The notes: a model not told the origin generated them from the sequence alone. A stretch of DNA of 64,000 nucleotides from Actinomycetota bacterium (GCA_029265315.1 JAJUJM010000002.1:239473-303472), one strand, 5' to 3'. Counted from the stretch's first letter, positions 1 through 9,787 are shown. A program made the numbers and translations.

Positions 1-25
1 CAACGACCGACAGCGTGTGTTTCAT
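1..25 (-). CDS. ilvN: acetolactate synthase small subunit, 5' end only
   Basis: Only the first eight codons lie in the window, reading MKHTLSVV. That is a typical beginning of the ACT-domain regulatory subunit of acetolactate synthase, which binds the large subunit and confers valine feedback control. The ATG begins directly after the ilvB stop codon, and a strong ribosome binding site (GGAGGTGTGGGAG) lies inside the end of ilvB, so the two genes should be translated together. The identification rests on eight residues plus gene order. The rest runs off the left edge. Confidence 0.8.
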
Positions 26-1795
26 CTACTCCCACACCTCCTCGAGCAGCTCATCGTCGAGCATCTCGGAGACCGGGCACCCCGGAACGCCACCGAGCAT
101 CTCATCGATGCTCGCCCCCGGCGCCACCATCGGGTAGACACACTCCTCAGGTACGACCCGGCAGTCGACGATGGCCGGTCCGTCGAAATCGAATGCAGCC
201 TGAAGTGCCGAATCGACGTCGCCCGGCCTCTCGACCCGCACCCCGAAACAGCCGAACGCCTCGGCGAGCTTCACGAAGTCGGGGCAGTCCTGGGGCAGGA
301 CACTCGCCGAATAGCGACGCCCGTAGAACAGCTCCTGCCACTGACGGACCATGCCCAGGTACCCGTTGTTCAAGATCACGATCTTGACGGGGAAGCCGTT
401 GACCTTTGCGGTGGCGAGCTCTTGGATGTTCATCTGGATGGAACCGTCGCCGGCAATGTCGACCACGAGCGCATCGGGCCTACCGGCCTGCGCTCCTATA
501 GCGGCGGGAAGCCCGAAGCCCATGGTGCCCAATCCTCCGGAAGAGACCCACGTACGTGGGTGGCGCAGCGTGTAGTACTGGCACGCCCACATCTGGTTCT
601 GTCCGACTTCCGTGCAGATCACGGTGGGCCGGTCCTTGGTGAGCTCGCTGATGCGCTGCACCACGTACTGGGGATAGAGCTGCTCATGGTCCGCAGCCAC
701 ATCATGGCCGCCGTAGTGGAGCGGGAACTGCTTGCGCCATTCGTCGACCACCTTCACCCATGCTTCGGTCTTCGGCTCGGCTCCCGCCTTGCGCAGCTCA
801 GCAACGATGCCGGCCAGCACGTTCTTCGCGTCACCGACGATGGGGACATCGACCGGCTTGTTCTTGCCGATCTCGGCCGGGTCGACGTCGATGTGGACGA
901 TCTTGGCCTTGCTGGCGAATGCGGCAAGCTTGCCTGTCACCCTGTCGTCGAACCTGACCCCAACAGCGATGAGCAGGTCCGCCTCGGTGATCGCGTAGTT
1001 CGTGTACTTCGCGCCGTGCATGCCCGGCATGCCGATCCACAGGTGATGGTCTTCCGGGAAGACGCTCTTGCCCATCATCGTGGTGGTGACGGGGATCTGC
1101 ATGAGCTCGGCGAGCTCCTTGAGCTCTTTGGCGCCTCCGCTCGCCAGCACACCACCTCCGACGTACAGCAGCGGCCTGCGCGCGCGCGTGATGAGCGAGA
1201 CGGCCTGCTTGATCTGCTTGCTGTGGCCCTTGTAGGTGGGCTTGTAGCCTGGCAGGTTCACACTGTCGGGATACTTGAAGTCGAGCTCGCCCTTACTGAC
1301 GTCGACCGGCACATCGATGAGGACCGGACCCGGACGTCCGGTCGTAGCGATATGGAACGCTTCCTTCATCGCCTCGGGCAACTCCGAAGCGTTCTTCACG
1401 AGATAGTTGTGTTTCGTGATCGGAACCGTGATGCCGGTTATGTCGATCTCCTGGAATGCATCGGTGCCGATGACGGCCGTGGAGACCTGCGCCGTGATGA
1501 CCACGACAGGGATCGAGTCCATGTAGGCATTGGCGAGTCCCGTGATGGTGTTCGCCGCGCCCGGCCCGCTGGTCACGAGCGCGACGCCGGGCCGGCCGGT
1601 CACCCGCGCGTACCCGTCAGCGGCGTGGACCGCGCCCTGCTCGTGGCGTGGCAGCACCGTCCTGATCTTCGTCGAGTCGTACAGAGCGTCGAAGATGGGC
1701 AGCGCCACGCCACCGGGGTAGCCGAAGAGGACGTCGACCCCTTCGGCCTCGAGGCAGCGAACGAGCGCTTCGGCGCCGGTGATGCGGTCACTCAT
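26..1795 (-). CDS. ilvB: acetolactate synthase large (catalytic) subunit
   Basis: This ThDP-dependent enzyme condenses two pyruvates, or pyruvate with 2-oxobutyrate, in valine, leucine and isoleucine synthesis in the cytosol. The 589-aa length is normal for the family. Visible marks are the N-terminal ThDP domain with the catalytic Glu in [15 protein letters not shown] (about residue 52), the central FAD-region segment with [10 protein letters not shown] (about 280-290), and the C-terminal ThDP/Mg motif beginning GDGSIQMN (about 449) and ending in [13 protein letters not shown]. The start codon overlaps the ilvD stop by 4 bp (ATGA), and ilvN follows directly, so the operon is ilvD-ilvB-ilvN. 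The intact FAD region and the ilv context argue against a different ThDP carboligase. Confidence 0.96.
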   Translation of the reverse strand: MSDRITGAEALVRCLEAEGVDVLFGYPGGVALPIFDALYDSTKIRTVLPRHEQGAVHAADGYARVTGRPGVALVTSGPGAANTITGLANAYMDSIPVVVITAQVSTAVIGTDAFQEIDITGITVPITKHNYLVKNASELPEAMKEAFHIATTGRPGPVLIDVPVDVSKGELDFKYPDSVNLPGYKPTYKGHSKQIKQAVSLITRARRPLLYVGGGVLASGGAKELKELAELMQIPVTTTMMGKSVFPEDHHLWIGMPGMHGAKYTNYAITEADLLIAVGVRFDDRVTGKLAAFASKAKIVHIDVDPAEIGKNKPVDVPIVGDAKNVLAGIVAELRKAGAEPKTEAWVKVVDEWRKQFPLHYGGHDVAADHEQLYPQYVVQRISELTKDRPTVICTEVGQNQMWACQYYTLRHPRTWVSSGGLGTMGFGLPAAIGAQAGRPDALVVDIAGDGSIQMNIQELATAKVNGFPVKIVILNNGYLGMVRQWQELFYGRRYSASVLPQDCPDFVKLAEAFGCFGVRVERPGDVDSALQAAFDFDGPAIVDCRVVPEECVYPMVAPGASIDEMLGGVPGCPVSEMLDDELLEEVWE

Positions 1796-3459
1796 GACAA
1801 CACCGCCTCCTTGTCCGCGGAAGAAACCAGCTTGGCGTAGCGCGCAAGCGCGCCGGACGTGACACGCGGCGCGGGTACGGAGTATGCCGCGCGACGGGCG
1901 GCGAGGTCCTCCTCGGACACGTGAAGCGTCAACGTGCCTGCGTCTATGTCGACGGTTATCGAATCCCCTTCGGCCACAAGACCGATAGGCCCACCGGCCG
2001 CCGCCTCAGGGCTCACATGGCCGACCGCCGGACCTTTCGTGGCGCCGCTGAATCTCCCGTCCGTGAGCAACGCGCAGCTGTCCGACAGTCCCATGCCCGA
2101 GATCGCGCTCGTCGGCGTGAGCATCTCGCGCATGCCCGGCCCGCCCTTGGGGCCTTCGTTTCGGATGACCACGACGTCGCCAGCGACGATGCGTCCGCCG
2201 AGGATCGCCGAGACGGCGTCCTCTTCGCACTCGAACACGCGGGCAGGGCCGGTGTGGACCCGCATGTGAGCGGGCACCGCCGATTGCTTCACCACAGCAC
2301 CGTCCGGGGCGAGGTTCCCGCGCAACACGCGCAGACCCCCCTCGGGATAGTGCGGGTTCTCCAACCTACGGATCATGTCGCCATCAGCCTCGGGGGCATC
2401 GTCGATGACGGCACCCATCGTGCGGCCGTCCGCTGTGAGCGCGTCGCGGTTGATGAGCCCCGCGCGGTCGAGCTCGCGCATGATCGCAGGGACCCCGCCC
2501 GCCACGTAGAGGTCCTCCATGTGTCGCTCGCTCGCCGGGCTGATGCGCACCAGGTTGGGAGTCTTGGCGGACACGTCCGCCCAATCATCGAGCGTGATGT
2601 CAGCACCAGCTTCGTGTGCGATCGCGGTCAGGTGCAACACGGTGTTCGACGAACCGCCGAACGCCATATCGAGCGTCATGGCATTGCGGATTGCTGCAGG
2701 GGTCATGATCTGCCGAGCCGTGATTCCTCGCTCAAGGAGCTCCATCACTCTCATGCCGGCCCGTTTTGCCATCCGCAGCCGCTCGGAATAGACGGCCGGA
2801 ACCGTGCCATTGCCAGGAAGACCCATGCCGATGGCCTCGACAAGACAGTTCATCGAGTTCGCGGTGAAGAGCCCGGCACAGCTCCCGCACGTCGGGCAGG
2901 CATGCTCTTCGAGCACCAGAAGCTCGTCTTCCGACATCGTGCCGGCGGTGACCTTGCCCACGGCCGTGAACACGGTGTCGAGGTCCACGGCTTCGCCTTT
3001 CGGCCCGCGCCCTGCAAGCATGGGTCCACCGCTGATGATGACGGTCGGCAGGTCCAAGCGGGCAGCGGCCATCACCATGCCCGGAATCACCTTGTCGCAG
3101 TTCGGGATCATGACCACCGCGTCGAAGGCGTGCGCGGCGACGGCGAGCTCGACCGAGTCGGCTATCACCTCGCGGCTCACGAGCGAGTAGCGCATGCCGG
3201 CGTGATTCATGGCGATGCCGTCACACACGCCGATGGTCGATATCTCAAGAGGCGTGCCGCCAGCCATGTAGACGCCGGCCTTCACGGCATCGGCCACCTT
3301 GTCGAGCATCAGATGCCCGGGGATGATCTCGTTCTGGGAGTTGATGACGGCGACGAGCGGACGGAAGATCTCCTCGTCCGTGAGTCCGTCGGCTTTGAGA
3401 AGGCTGCGGTGTGGGGCCTTGGAAAGGCCGCCCTTCATGCGGTCGCTGTTCTGCGCCAT
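1792..3459 (-). CDS. ilvD: dihydroxy-acid dehydratase
   Basis: IlvD dehydrates 2,3-dihydroxy-3-methylbutanoate and its isoleucine homologue to the 2-oxo acids. It is an Fe-S enzyme of the IlvD/Edd family. The chosen ATG ([11 protein letters not shown]) gives 555 aa, the usual size, and is preceded by GGAAGGGACGG at proper distance. A longer frame up to 3525 has no comparable ribosome site. Cluster cysteines are visible in NCDKVIPG and in [12 protein letters not shown]. It is the first gene of ilvDBN and overlaps ilvB by 4 bp. The roughly 380-bp leader upstream carries T-box features, so transcription or translation may respond to uncharged tRNA, probably tRNA-Ile. Confidence 0.95.
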   Translation of the reverse strand: MAQNSDRMKGGLSKAPHRSLLKADGLTDEEIFRPLVAVINSQNEIIPGHLMLDKVADAVKAGVYMAGGTPLEISTIGVCDGIAMNHAGMRYSLVSREVIADSVELAVAAHAFDAVVMIPNCDKVIPGMVMAAARLDLPTVIISGGPMLAGRGPKGEAVDLDTVFTAVGKVTAGTMSEDELLVLEEHACPTCGSCAGLFTANSMNCLVEAIGMGLPGNGTVPAVYSERLRMAKRAGMRVMELLERGITARQIMTPAAIRNAMTLDMAFGGSSNTVLHLTAIAHEAGADITLDDWADVSAKTPNLVRISPASERHMEDLYVAGGVPAIMRELDRAGLINRDALTADGRTMGAVIDDAPEADGDMIRRLENPHYPEGGLRVLRGNLAPDGAVVKQSAVPAHMRVHTGPARVFECEEDAVSAILGGRIVAGDVVVIRNEGPKGGPGMREMLTPTSAISGMGLSDSCALLTDGRFSGATKGPAVGHVSPEAAAGGPIGLVAEGDSITVDIDAGTLTLHVSEEDLAARRAAYSVPAPRVTSGALARYAKLVSSADKEAVLS

Positions 3460-3565
3460 CGTGATTCCGTCCCTTCCGACATCGCATCGGGGGCGGGGCG
3501 CCGGTTCCGGCCGCACGAGAAACATGAGTCACTGCGAGCGCTTGAGCCAGCCCGAGCGTCGCATT

Positions 3566-3815
3566 GGTCGACCCCGACGGCGCGCGTGCAGCGCATGCCG
3601 CCCCGCTGTCGACCGTACTCGATCGTGCGGCAGGTAACGGCTGCCACCGACCCGTCCTCTGGACCCGTCCGTCTGCGAAGGTCGTTCGCGCAAGAGACGT
3701 CCGGGGCTTCGTGCGGGTGGCTCAGGGGCGGGATTCCAAGCGTCCTGCGCCGGGCTTCCAGCGTTACCCGGCTCTCTGCGGCGAGGATTGGCCTGTACTT
3801 CTCCCCGTCAAAGCC
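3566..3815 (-). promoter_or_regulatory. T-box-like leader of ilvDBN
   Basis: On the minus strand the leader has the marks of T-box stem I. GGGGAGAAGTA (S-turn, about 3796-3806) is followed by CAGAGAGCCGGG (AG bulge, 3767-3778) and GCTGGAAGCCCGG (apical loop and closing strand, 3750-3762), then GGAATCC with a possible ATC (Ile) specifier at 3732-3734. The base pairs GGCT (3812-3815) with AGCC (3719-3722). Further on are GGTCGGTGGCAGCCG (about 3637-3651) as a possible antiterminator and an inverted repeat, GGTCGAC at 3608-3614 and 3566-3572. The canonical TGGNACC core is not exact: TGGC is found where an Ile tRNA would call for TGGT. Stem I is convincing. The switching half is uncertain. Confidence 0.65.
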
Positions 3816-3842
3816 TGTCGTGCTGTGCGGTTGTGGGAGTGC

Positions 3843-3848
3843 AGTGTA
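3843..3848 (-). promoter_or_regulatory. candidate -10 box for the ilvDBN leader
   Basis: TACACT on the minus strand lies about 30 bp before T-box stem I, where a leader promoter is expected. No good -35 box is seen at 16-18 bp. Confidence 0.35.
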
Positions 3849-3877
3849 ACGCATCATCGCAGACTCGGACATACGAA

Positions 3878-3905
3878 GAGGGGCCCGGGCTCATGCGGGC
3901 CCCTC
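3878..3905 (-). terminator. hairpin terminator after the multihaem cytochrome gene
   Basis: A perfect 10-bp GC stem (GAGGGGCCCG / CGGGCCCCTC) with an 8-nt loop starts about 22 bp past the stop codon of the cytochrome gene. The minus-strand flank is TTCGTAT, only a weak T run. It also separates that gene from the ilv leader promoter. Confidence 0.6.
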
Positions 3906-3926
3906 TCGCAACGTCGAATCAGACGA

Positions 3927-6900
3927 TCAGAAGTCCCACACCTCGAACTCGTTGATGCGGTAGTCCGAGGAGTTCGCCGTCGTGCAGGTGATGCGGACAT
4001 AGCGGGCGCTCACCGATGCGAACGTGTGCGTCCTCGTCCCAGAAGCGCCGCTCGTCGTGGAGAAGCGCGTCGTCCAGCTCCAACCATCAGAGGATGTCTC
4101 GATGCGATACGCCTTCGCGTAGTACGAGTTGTTCCAGTTCACGACGACCTTGCTCACAGCCCTAGACGTGCCGAGGTCGACTCTCAGCCACTGCGTCCCA
4201 GCGCCGTTCGAGCGCCAGAGGGTCGACGTCGAGCCGTCAATGGCCTTGGCGGCAGCATCACTGCCGTTCACGCTTGAAGCGGTTGCGGTTCCCGTGCGGG
4301 CCCAGTTGGTGGCCACCGGAGCCGGCGGGACCGCCCCTCCCATCTGGTTGGGCCAGGACGTTCCGGTCAGCGGGTGACGCGAACTGGAGCACCCCGCCCC
4401 ACAGTCGCTCTTGGACCAGCCATTCGGACTGTAGTTCTTGATGCTGATGCGGGCGAGACCGCCGTCCTGCGACCCCGGCGCGCCAGGGTAGGTCCGGTAC
4501 GGTGCGGCGTCGCTCACGTACCCGATGAGTCGTGGACGGCCCCAGCCGTGCGGGATCGCGACGTGGCATTGGTTGCAGTACGAACCCTCGCGGCCACGAT
4601 CATCGTGCTCTTTATGAGCGATGTTGCTGAAGCTCGTGCCGGTACCGTTCAGGTCATGGCACTTCTCGCAGATGATCTTCGCGGCTGACGAGCCGTTCTT
4701 CGTCATGCTCATGCCCGTGGGCGAATTCGCCGAGAGTTGAGCCGTGTACGACTCGGCGCCGTTGACGACCTTGTACGGGTTCGGGTACGCAGGATCGATG
4801 TTGACCTTCATCGTGGCGCCATGAGGGCCGGTCGTACCGCTGTACGTGTGGCACGCATCGCACGAGACGACGCTGTCGACTGCGTACCCCGTCTTGAGGA
4901 ACGTTGATGCGCCAGGCAGCGACCACGCGTACGTCGTACCGTTCACGACGAAGCTCGACCGCATCCCGGGCAGGTCAGCGCGAACGCGATGCATCGAGGC
5001 GTTGCCGGCCGCGAACTCGGAGGCTTGCCGAGCGTTATGGGCCGAATCAGGATGGCACGTCAGACAGCGCCGATCCTTGGCGGCGATGGCCGCCCTCACT
5101 GTCGCGTTCACCGACGCGTGGCACGTGGCGCACGAGTAGCCGAGTGCCGCGTGTTCCTCAGTGAGGTAGCGGAAGTGACAGCCGTAGCAGCCTGAGTCGA
5201 TCCTGCCTTGGGTATCATGCTCCGTCCGGTGGTCGCCGCTCATGGCGGGGTGGCAGGCGCCTCCGATGCCGCATGAGGTCTTCGTGGGCTTGAGGTTCTT
5301 GATGTCATGACAACCGGCGAGAGCGCACGTGTCCGCGTCGCGGTGGATGGCGTGCAGGTCCGCGAGCGGGTGACACCCGTTACCGTTGCCGCAACCCGCC
5401 GACGACGTGGCCAGCACCGGCGGAGCGCTGGAAGCGCTGTGCATGGGTTTGCTCCCGGATGTATGACAGTCGTCACACCGGTCAGATGTCCAGTTCGCAA
5501 GGACCTGCTGCTGCCCGTTGGAGCGTGTGTCGGTGTGGCACTCGACACAGCTCAGCTCGGGTCCGTAGAAGGACGCCGACATGGAACCATGAGCCGGGTA
5601 CAGCGACACGTCATGACAAACGGCGCATGTCGCACGCGCCAAGCCGCCCGCGGACAGCCCGCGGTCCATCGACGCGGCGGTGTGGTCGCCTGTCGGATAG
5701 TGCTTGGTCTGCACGGGCGAGTACGCGTGACAGTTCACGCACTCGACCGAATCGGGCAGAGTCGGGACGCGCGCAGGATTCGCATGGCAGACCTCGCACG
5801 GACCTCCGACTGCCGAAGCATGGAGTGTCAGGACGTCGGCCGAAGCGTGGCAGTCCACACACTCGCCACTCTCATCCACTTGGTGGTCCATGTTCGGATG
5901 GATGGGCGCGTGGCATGAGTCACACACCGCGGTCGCGCCGGCAGGGATGCGACCAGGAGTCACATTCGCGTGGCAAAGAGCGCACGTGCTCGCGTAGTCC
6001 GGGTAGCGCGACAGGAACGGCTCGTGGGCCTCGGGCAACTTGTTCGATGTGTGGCACGTCGAACCGAGACACGTGACGGGCATATCCCCGTAGACGTGCT
6101 TGCCCGGAAGGCCGCCGTGGTAGTCGACGCCTTCCGCAGCGTGGCACGAGGAACACTCGGCGGTCTCGGCCGTGACGTCCGGGACCCTTGTCGGGTTCGC
6201 GTGGCATACCGCGCACGGACCGAGTGACGACTCCGTGTGGAGCGACCGCACGTCGATGGAGGTCTGCCCGGCAGCGTGACACGAGCCGCAGGCGAGACTG
6301 GCCGATGAGGTCGCCATGTGTCCGCCTTCATCCGGATGGGTGGCGCCATGACACGCTGTGCAGCGAACGTCATTGGTGAGCTCGATGGCGTCTTGGACCT
6401 GCTGCCCACGCGCGCCTGCGTAGTTCGCGTGGCAGACGTCGCAGTACGCGAGCAGGACTCCGTTCGCGTCAGGGAAGACCCTTCCGCCGTTGTGCTCATC
6501 GACGATGTTCGAGGAATGGCAGGGCGCACAGGGGACCTCGGGCGCGTCCTTGAAGGTCGAGGTGTGCGTCGGGTTGATGGGGCCGTGCACACCCGGCCCG
6601 CCCGTGATCGGGTTCTTGTGACAGGCGTCGCACTTGGTCGCACCACCGGCGATGGCAAGACGGACCGCCGGATCCGCCGATGCGTGGCACGACGCGCACG
6701 TGAGGGCATCGCCGAACCGGTCTCTCTGAGGCAGGGTCACGAGAGAACCGATGTGCGCGTCGATGAGGTTGCTGGTGTGGCACGTCGCGCAAGCGGTGGT
6801 GAACGCGCCTCCCGGAGCGCTTCCCGTGTAGAACGCATACCGTGGAGAACCGGACTGGATCAAGGTGGGGTCCGCCCAGTGGTCCGTGTAGTGCGGCACT

Positions 6901-8192
6901 CCGTCGTCTGACGGATGGCAGCGTACGCACTCCGAGTCGGCCGGCAGAACAGGCACGCGACTCGGGTTCTTGTGACAGACCGCGCAGGCCCCAAGCGGAG
7001 AGCCCTCATGGTTCGTACGCACGTCTGAGATGTCGTGGCAACCGGCGCCCGCACAACCAGTGCTTGACGGAGCGGCGTGCACACCGCCCGGATGCGCTTC
7101 CATCGTGAAGTGACACGTGCTGCAGTCGTTGGTCGCCGGGGTCCGCCCTGATCCGTGACATACGAGACATGACGTGTTGCCGGCTCCGTCCTCAGCGCCC
7201 GCATGGACAGCGGCCAGGTCGGTTCCTTCGTGACACTCACCGCACGGGTCGGCCGCCGTCGGCAGCGCGTGACCGGTCTGGGCCGCCTCATGGAACGGAG
7301 CTGGCGAGGTAGGCGAGTGACACCCGCCGGTGACACACGTCTGGTCCCAAGCGGACAACGAATCGCGCGGCGAAGGATGACACGTGGCGCACGCACCACC
7401 GCCATGCTCGGTGTCCAGATCGAGCGCATGACATGCCGAGCACGTGACTCCCAGTGCGGCACTGTCGTCGGCCACGTGGTCGACCTGCTCGTAGCCGTGC
7501 GGCTCGACCCTAGCGGGGTGACAGGACGAACAGCTGGGCTTGGGGGTCGTCGTCAGTGTGGCGACAGGGTGACATCCGGCCGCGGCGCAGGGGACCACCG
7601 TGGAGAAGTAGTTCTGCTCGTAGCGCGTGTTCGCGCTGGGTGTCGATCCGTACGAGGTCAGGTACGTGGCCGGCGCGTACTCCGGCAAGCTTGGCGCCGC
7701 GTCCGCGACGTGCCGCCCGTGACCGACCGGTGCCGAGTGGCACATCTCGCAGCCCACGGCACCATGACACGAGCGGCAGTACGAGCCGAACGTGGCTGCG
7801 GGCCATGACCCGCTCACGTGAGCGGCGTGGACGCTCGCCGGCGGCTTGGCCAGCGAATCGGCGCCGGCGAAGAGACCGAAGGGGGTGGCGAACTCGCCGG
7901 CCCAACGTGCGGTGGCATCCTGCGAGCGATGGCACTCGCTGCAATTCGGGACGATGACCACCTTCTCGTGCGGGAAGCCCCAGCTGGGGCCCACCGTCAC
8001 CCAGTGACAGCGTACACACTTCGAATAGTCCACCGCGGCGGTGAAGTCCACACGCGAGACCGCGCCCGTGCCGGCCACATCATGGCAGGCCAAGCAGTCC
8101 GCATTCGTCGCGAACGTCGCCGCACCCGCTGGGGAGACGAACACCCCAAGGACCGCGACAGCGACGGCCGCCACCAACAGTACGCGTCTCAT
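3927..8192 (-). CDS. giant secreted multihaem c-type cytochrome with C-terminal discoidin domain
   Basis: This 1421-aa protein has a Sec signal peptide (about 1-24). By direct count it has 36 CXXCH haem-binding motifs between residues 33 and 1210, plus five CX4CH (such as CAAAGCH, CLGSTCH) and two CX5CH (CGNGNGCH, CGIGGACH) sites, up to 43 covalent haems. Residues about 1296-1421 form an F5/8-type (discoidin) beta-sandwich with AIDGSTSTLW and ending RINEFEVWDF, a fold that binds carbohydrate or surfaces. No sortase signal or C-terminal membrane anchor is seen. The start has AAGGAGTG upstream. Chains of haems of this kind serve long-range electron transfer outside the cell. The partner and acceptor are unknown. 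Confidence 0.9.
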   Translation of the reverse strand: MRRVLLVAAVAVAVLGVFVSPAGAATFATNADCLACHDVAGTGAVSRVDFTAAVDYSKCVRCHWVTVGPSWGFPHEKVVIVPNCSECHRSQDATARWAGEFATPFGLFAGADSLAKPPASVHAAHVSGSWPAATFGSYCRSCHGAVGCEMCHSAPVGHGRHVADAAPSLPEYAPATYLTSYGSTPSANTRYEQNYFSTVVPCAAAGCHPVATLTTTPKPSCSSCHPARVEPHGYEQVDHVADDSAALGVTCSACHALDLDTEHGGGACATCHPSPRDSLSAWDQTCVTGGCHSPTSPAPFHEAAQTGHALPTAADPCGECHEGTDLAAVHAGAEDGAGNTSCLVCHGSGRTPATNDCSTCHFTMEAHPGGVHAAPSSTGCAGAGCHDISDVRTNHEGSPLGACAVCHKNPSRVPVLPADSECVRCHPSDDGVPHYTDHWADPTLIQSGSPRYAFYTGSAPGGAFTTACATCHTSNLIDAHIGSLVTLPQRDRFGDALTCASCHASADPAVRLAIAGGATKCDACHKNPITGGPGVHGPINPTHTSTFKDAPEVPCAPCHSSNIVDEHNGGRVFPDANGVLLAYCDVCHANYAGARGQQVQDAIELTNDVRCTACHGATHPDEGGHMATSSASLACGSCHAAGQTSIDVRSLHTESSLGPCAVCHANPTRVPDVTAETAECSSCHAAEGVDYHGGLPGKHVYGDMPVTCLGSTCHTSNKLPEAHEPFLSRYPDYASTCALCHANVTPGRIPAGATAVCDSCHAPIHPNMDHQVDESGECVDCHASADVLTLHASAVGGPCEVCHANPARVPTLPDSVECVNCHAYSPVQTKHYPTGDHTAASMDRGLSAGGLARATCAVCHDVSLYPAHGSMSASFYGPELSCVECHTDTRSNGQQQVLANWTSDRCDDCHTSGSKPMHSASSAPPVLATSSAGCGNGNGCHPLADLHAIHRDADTCALAGCHDIKNLKPTKTSCGIGGACHPAMSGDHRTEHDTQGRIDSGCYGCHFRYLTEEHAALGYSCATCHASVNATVRAAIAAKDRRCLTCHPDSAHNARQASEFAAGNASMHRVRADLPGMRSSFVVNGTTYAWSLPGASTFLKTGYAVDSVVSCDACHTYSGTTGPHGATMKVNIDPAYPNPYKVVNGAESYTAQLSANSPTGMSMTKNGSSAAKIICEKCHDLNGTGTSFSNIAHKEHDDRGREGSYCNQCHVAIPHGWGRPRLIGYVSDAAPYRTYPGAPGSQDGGLARISIKNYSPNGWSKSDCGAGCSSSRHPLTGTSWPNQMGGAVPPAPVATNWARTGTATASSVNGSDAAAKAIDGSTSTLWRSNGAGTQWLRVDLGTSRAVSKVVVNWNNSYYAKAYRIETSSDGWSWTTRFSTTSGASGTRTHTFASVSARYVRITCTTANSSDYRINEFEVWDF

Positions 8193-8466
8193 ACGCCACT
8201 CCTTGCACTCGACCCGGCATGCACCCGCACCTGTGGCGAGTGTCGAGCTTGCGTTCGCGGGTCACAGCGAGGCTGGGTGCGATGAGATGAGGTCGAGCTC
8301 CAGCACAGCGGCAGCGGCCAACGAACGTCGTGCAGGCATCGGCCGGTTGCACCACTGGCTCACCGCCACCCAGGTGCCCAGTTCACGGGGTGGCAGGTCG
8401 TCGCTTCCGATCGCCACGGGACTCGCGCCGGAGCGCCCCCTCCATCGAATCCACGCGGCTTCAGCG

Positions 8467-8496
8467 ATGATTGCACCCCGCTTCAACCCTCGTCAA
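8467..8496 (-). promoter_or_regulatory. candidate promoter of the multihaem cytochrome gene
   Basis: On the minus strand TTGACG (8491-8496) is followed after 18 bp by AATCAT (8467-8472), giving a predicted start near 8460 and a leader of about 270 nt. The weak -10 and the palindrome just upstream suggest an activator-dependent promoter. Confidence 0.45.
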
Positions 8497-8498
8497 TA

Positions 8499-8512
8499 GT
8501 GACGGCCGTCAC
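8499..8512. promoter_or_regulatory. CRP/FNR-family-like operator
   Basis: GTGACGGCCGTCAC is a perfect 14-bp palindrome matching the GTGA-N6-TCAC form bound by CRP/FNR-superfamily regulators. It sits directly before the -35 box, centred about 45 bp upstream of the predicted transcription start, a position usual for class II activation. The regulator is not in this window. Confidence 0.5.
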
Positions 8513-8632
8513 ACTTCTTCAGGTTCGCAGGGCCCTGAGCTGCGGAAATACCAAGAGGGGTACGGGTGACCGGGCGCTCCGACCACCGCATGGTCTCGAG
8601 CGATCAGCTCCGGGAGGTCGTGACTCGCCCGC

Positions 8633-9787
8633 TCACTCGGCGCCGGCGACGACCACGGTGCGCCCCACTCCGGCGGACTCCACACGCATGAGGCGGGTTG
8701 GCTCACCCTGGTACGCGTTGCCCTCGACGTAGTAGAGGAACCGGCCGTCAGCGCTCCAGTACCTGACGTAGGTGTCGCGCCTCGCGCCAACGGGGAGCAC
8801 ACGGCCTGACGTCGGGTCGATGATGCCCAGGCGCGAGTAGCGGTCGTCACCCACCGCGGCAGCGGCAAGACGGGTCCCATCAGGAGACAACCGCAACACA
8901 CCCCACGTCGCTCGTGGTGCGTCGACGGGAGGCCCGACGACGCGTGCCCTGCGGCTTCCATCGAGCGCCATGCGTTCCACGGCCGACTCGCCGGCAGCAT
9001 CGATCACGGCGACGTACAGTTCCGCTTCGCCGGCAGCAACCGCCACAGGGACAGCGGGCGCCATGGGCAGTCGGCGGGGAATCGACCCACCGACAGCGAC
9101 GATGAGACCGCCCGCCGAATCGATGGCCGCGACCACCCTGCCGTCGGGCGAGACGGACGGGCAGGAACCGTCCATGACGCGCTGGGCCTTGCTACCTCCG
9201 GCGGCCACGCGCCACACCTCGTCGCCGCCATTCACGGTACGCGTGAAATACACGTACCGCGAATCGGCGGACCAGACCGGACAGGCACCGGCGCCCGGGT
9301 CATCACCCGACGCCGGACCGACGTTCACGCTCCGTCCTCCGTCGAGCGAGACGAGCCACAGCCGGCCGTCCGTGACGTGTGCGAGCACTCGTCCGTCCGG
9401 CGACAGAGCGTACGGCCCAGCCGCCGACTGCGCGACAACCCTGTCGTCAGAACCCGTGGCGGCGCTGACGTGGATCCGGGCGTCCTTGCGAAAGGCGATT
9501 CGCTCCATGGCCGTGACAGGCGCTGGCTGTTGCCCCGCTGACGGCGTTGAGGTCGCGGGTGTCGCCGGGTCCGCCGGGGGCGGGGTCGGTGTCGTCACAC
9601 CACCCTCGGCAGATGGTGACGTCTCCTGTGCGTGCTCGATGGCCTTCGAACCACCTTGTGAAGGGTCCTTCCTCGCGTTGAGCGCTGTCCAGACGACTCC
9701 CGCAGACACCAGCGCCACGACCAGGAGGGCGACGAAGACGAGGACCCCTCTCGTCCAATCGCCTCTGCCTGGAGTCACCCGAACCAC
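8633..9787 (-). CDS. membrane-anchored TolB-like beta-propeller protein
   Basis: The 384-aa protein has an N-terminal transmembrane segment (about 15-37) followed by a low-complexity Pro/Thr/Ala linker, so the bulk is outside the membrane. The rest contains repeated PD40/WD40-like blades: LSPDGRVLAHV, WSADSRYVYFTR, VSPDGRVVAAI, LSPDGTRLAAA and WSADGRFLYYV. Such TolB-type propellers bind proteins or peptides. No enzymatic domain follows. The start is GTG with GGAG seven bases upstream. It lies 66 bp downstream of the dehydrogenase gene and may be cotranscribed with it. The function is unknown beyond a probable scaffold role. Confidence 0.75.
   Translation of the reverse strand: MVRVTPGRGDWTRGVLVFVALLVVALVSAGVVWTALNARKDPSQGGSKAIEHAQETSPSAEGGVTTPTPPPADPATPATSTPSAGQQPAPVTAMERIAFRKDARIHVSAATGSDDRVVAQSAAGPYALSPDGRVLAHVTDGRLWLVSLDGGRSVNVGPASGDDPGAGACPVWSADSRYVYFTRTVNGGDEVWRVAAGGSKAQRVMDGSCPSVSPDGRVVAAIDSAGGLIVAVGGSIPRRLPMAPAVPVAVAAGEAELYVAVIDAAGESAVERMALDGSRRARVVGPPVDAPRATWGVLRLSPDGTRLAAAAVGDDRYSRLGIIDPTSGRVLPVGARRDTYVRYWSADGRFLYYVEGNAYQGEPTRLMRVESAGVGRTVVVAGAE

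Larger units (their letters stand above)
8193..8632. other. 440-bp intergenic region holding the cytochrome promoter and long 5' leader
   Basis: No protein-coding gene is supported here. The right part contains the CRP-like palindrome and promoter described separately. The roughly 270 bp between the predicted transcription start and the cytochrome ATG can form several GC-rich hairpins, but I recognise no known riboswitch family in it. Confidence 0.6.

Noticed and set aside
1921..3849. Long open frame opposite ilvD
   Set aside because: Its composition (His/Arg/Asp-rich) and full overlap with an intact conserved gene mark it as a high-GC antisense shadow. The same applies to frames opposite nuoCD, rlmKL, ligA and gatB.
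8193..8470. A c-di-GMP or cobalamin riboswitch in the cytochrome leader
   Set aside because: I looked for the conserved cores and found only GC-rich hairpins without the required sequence.
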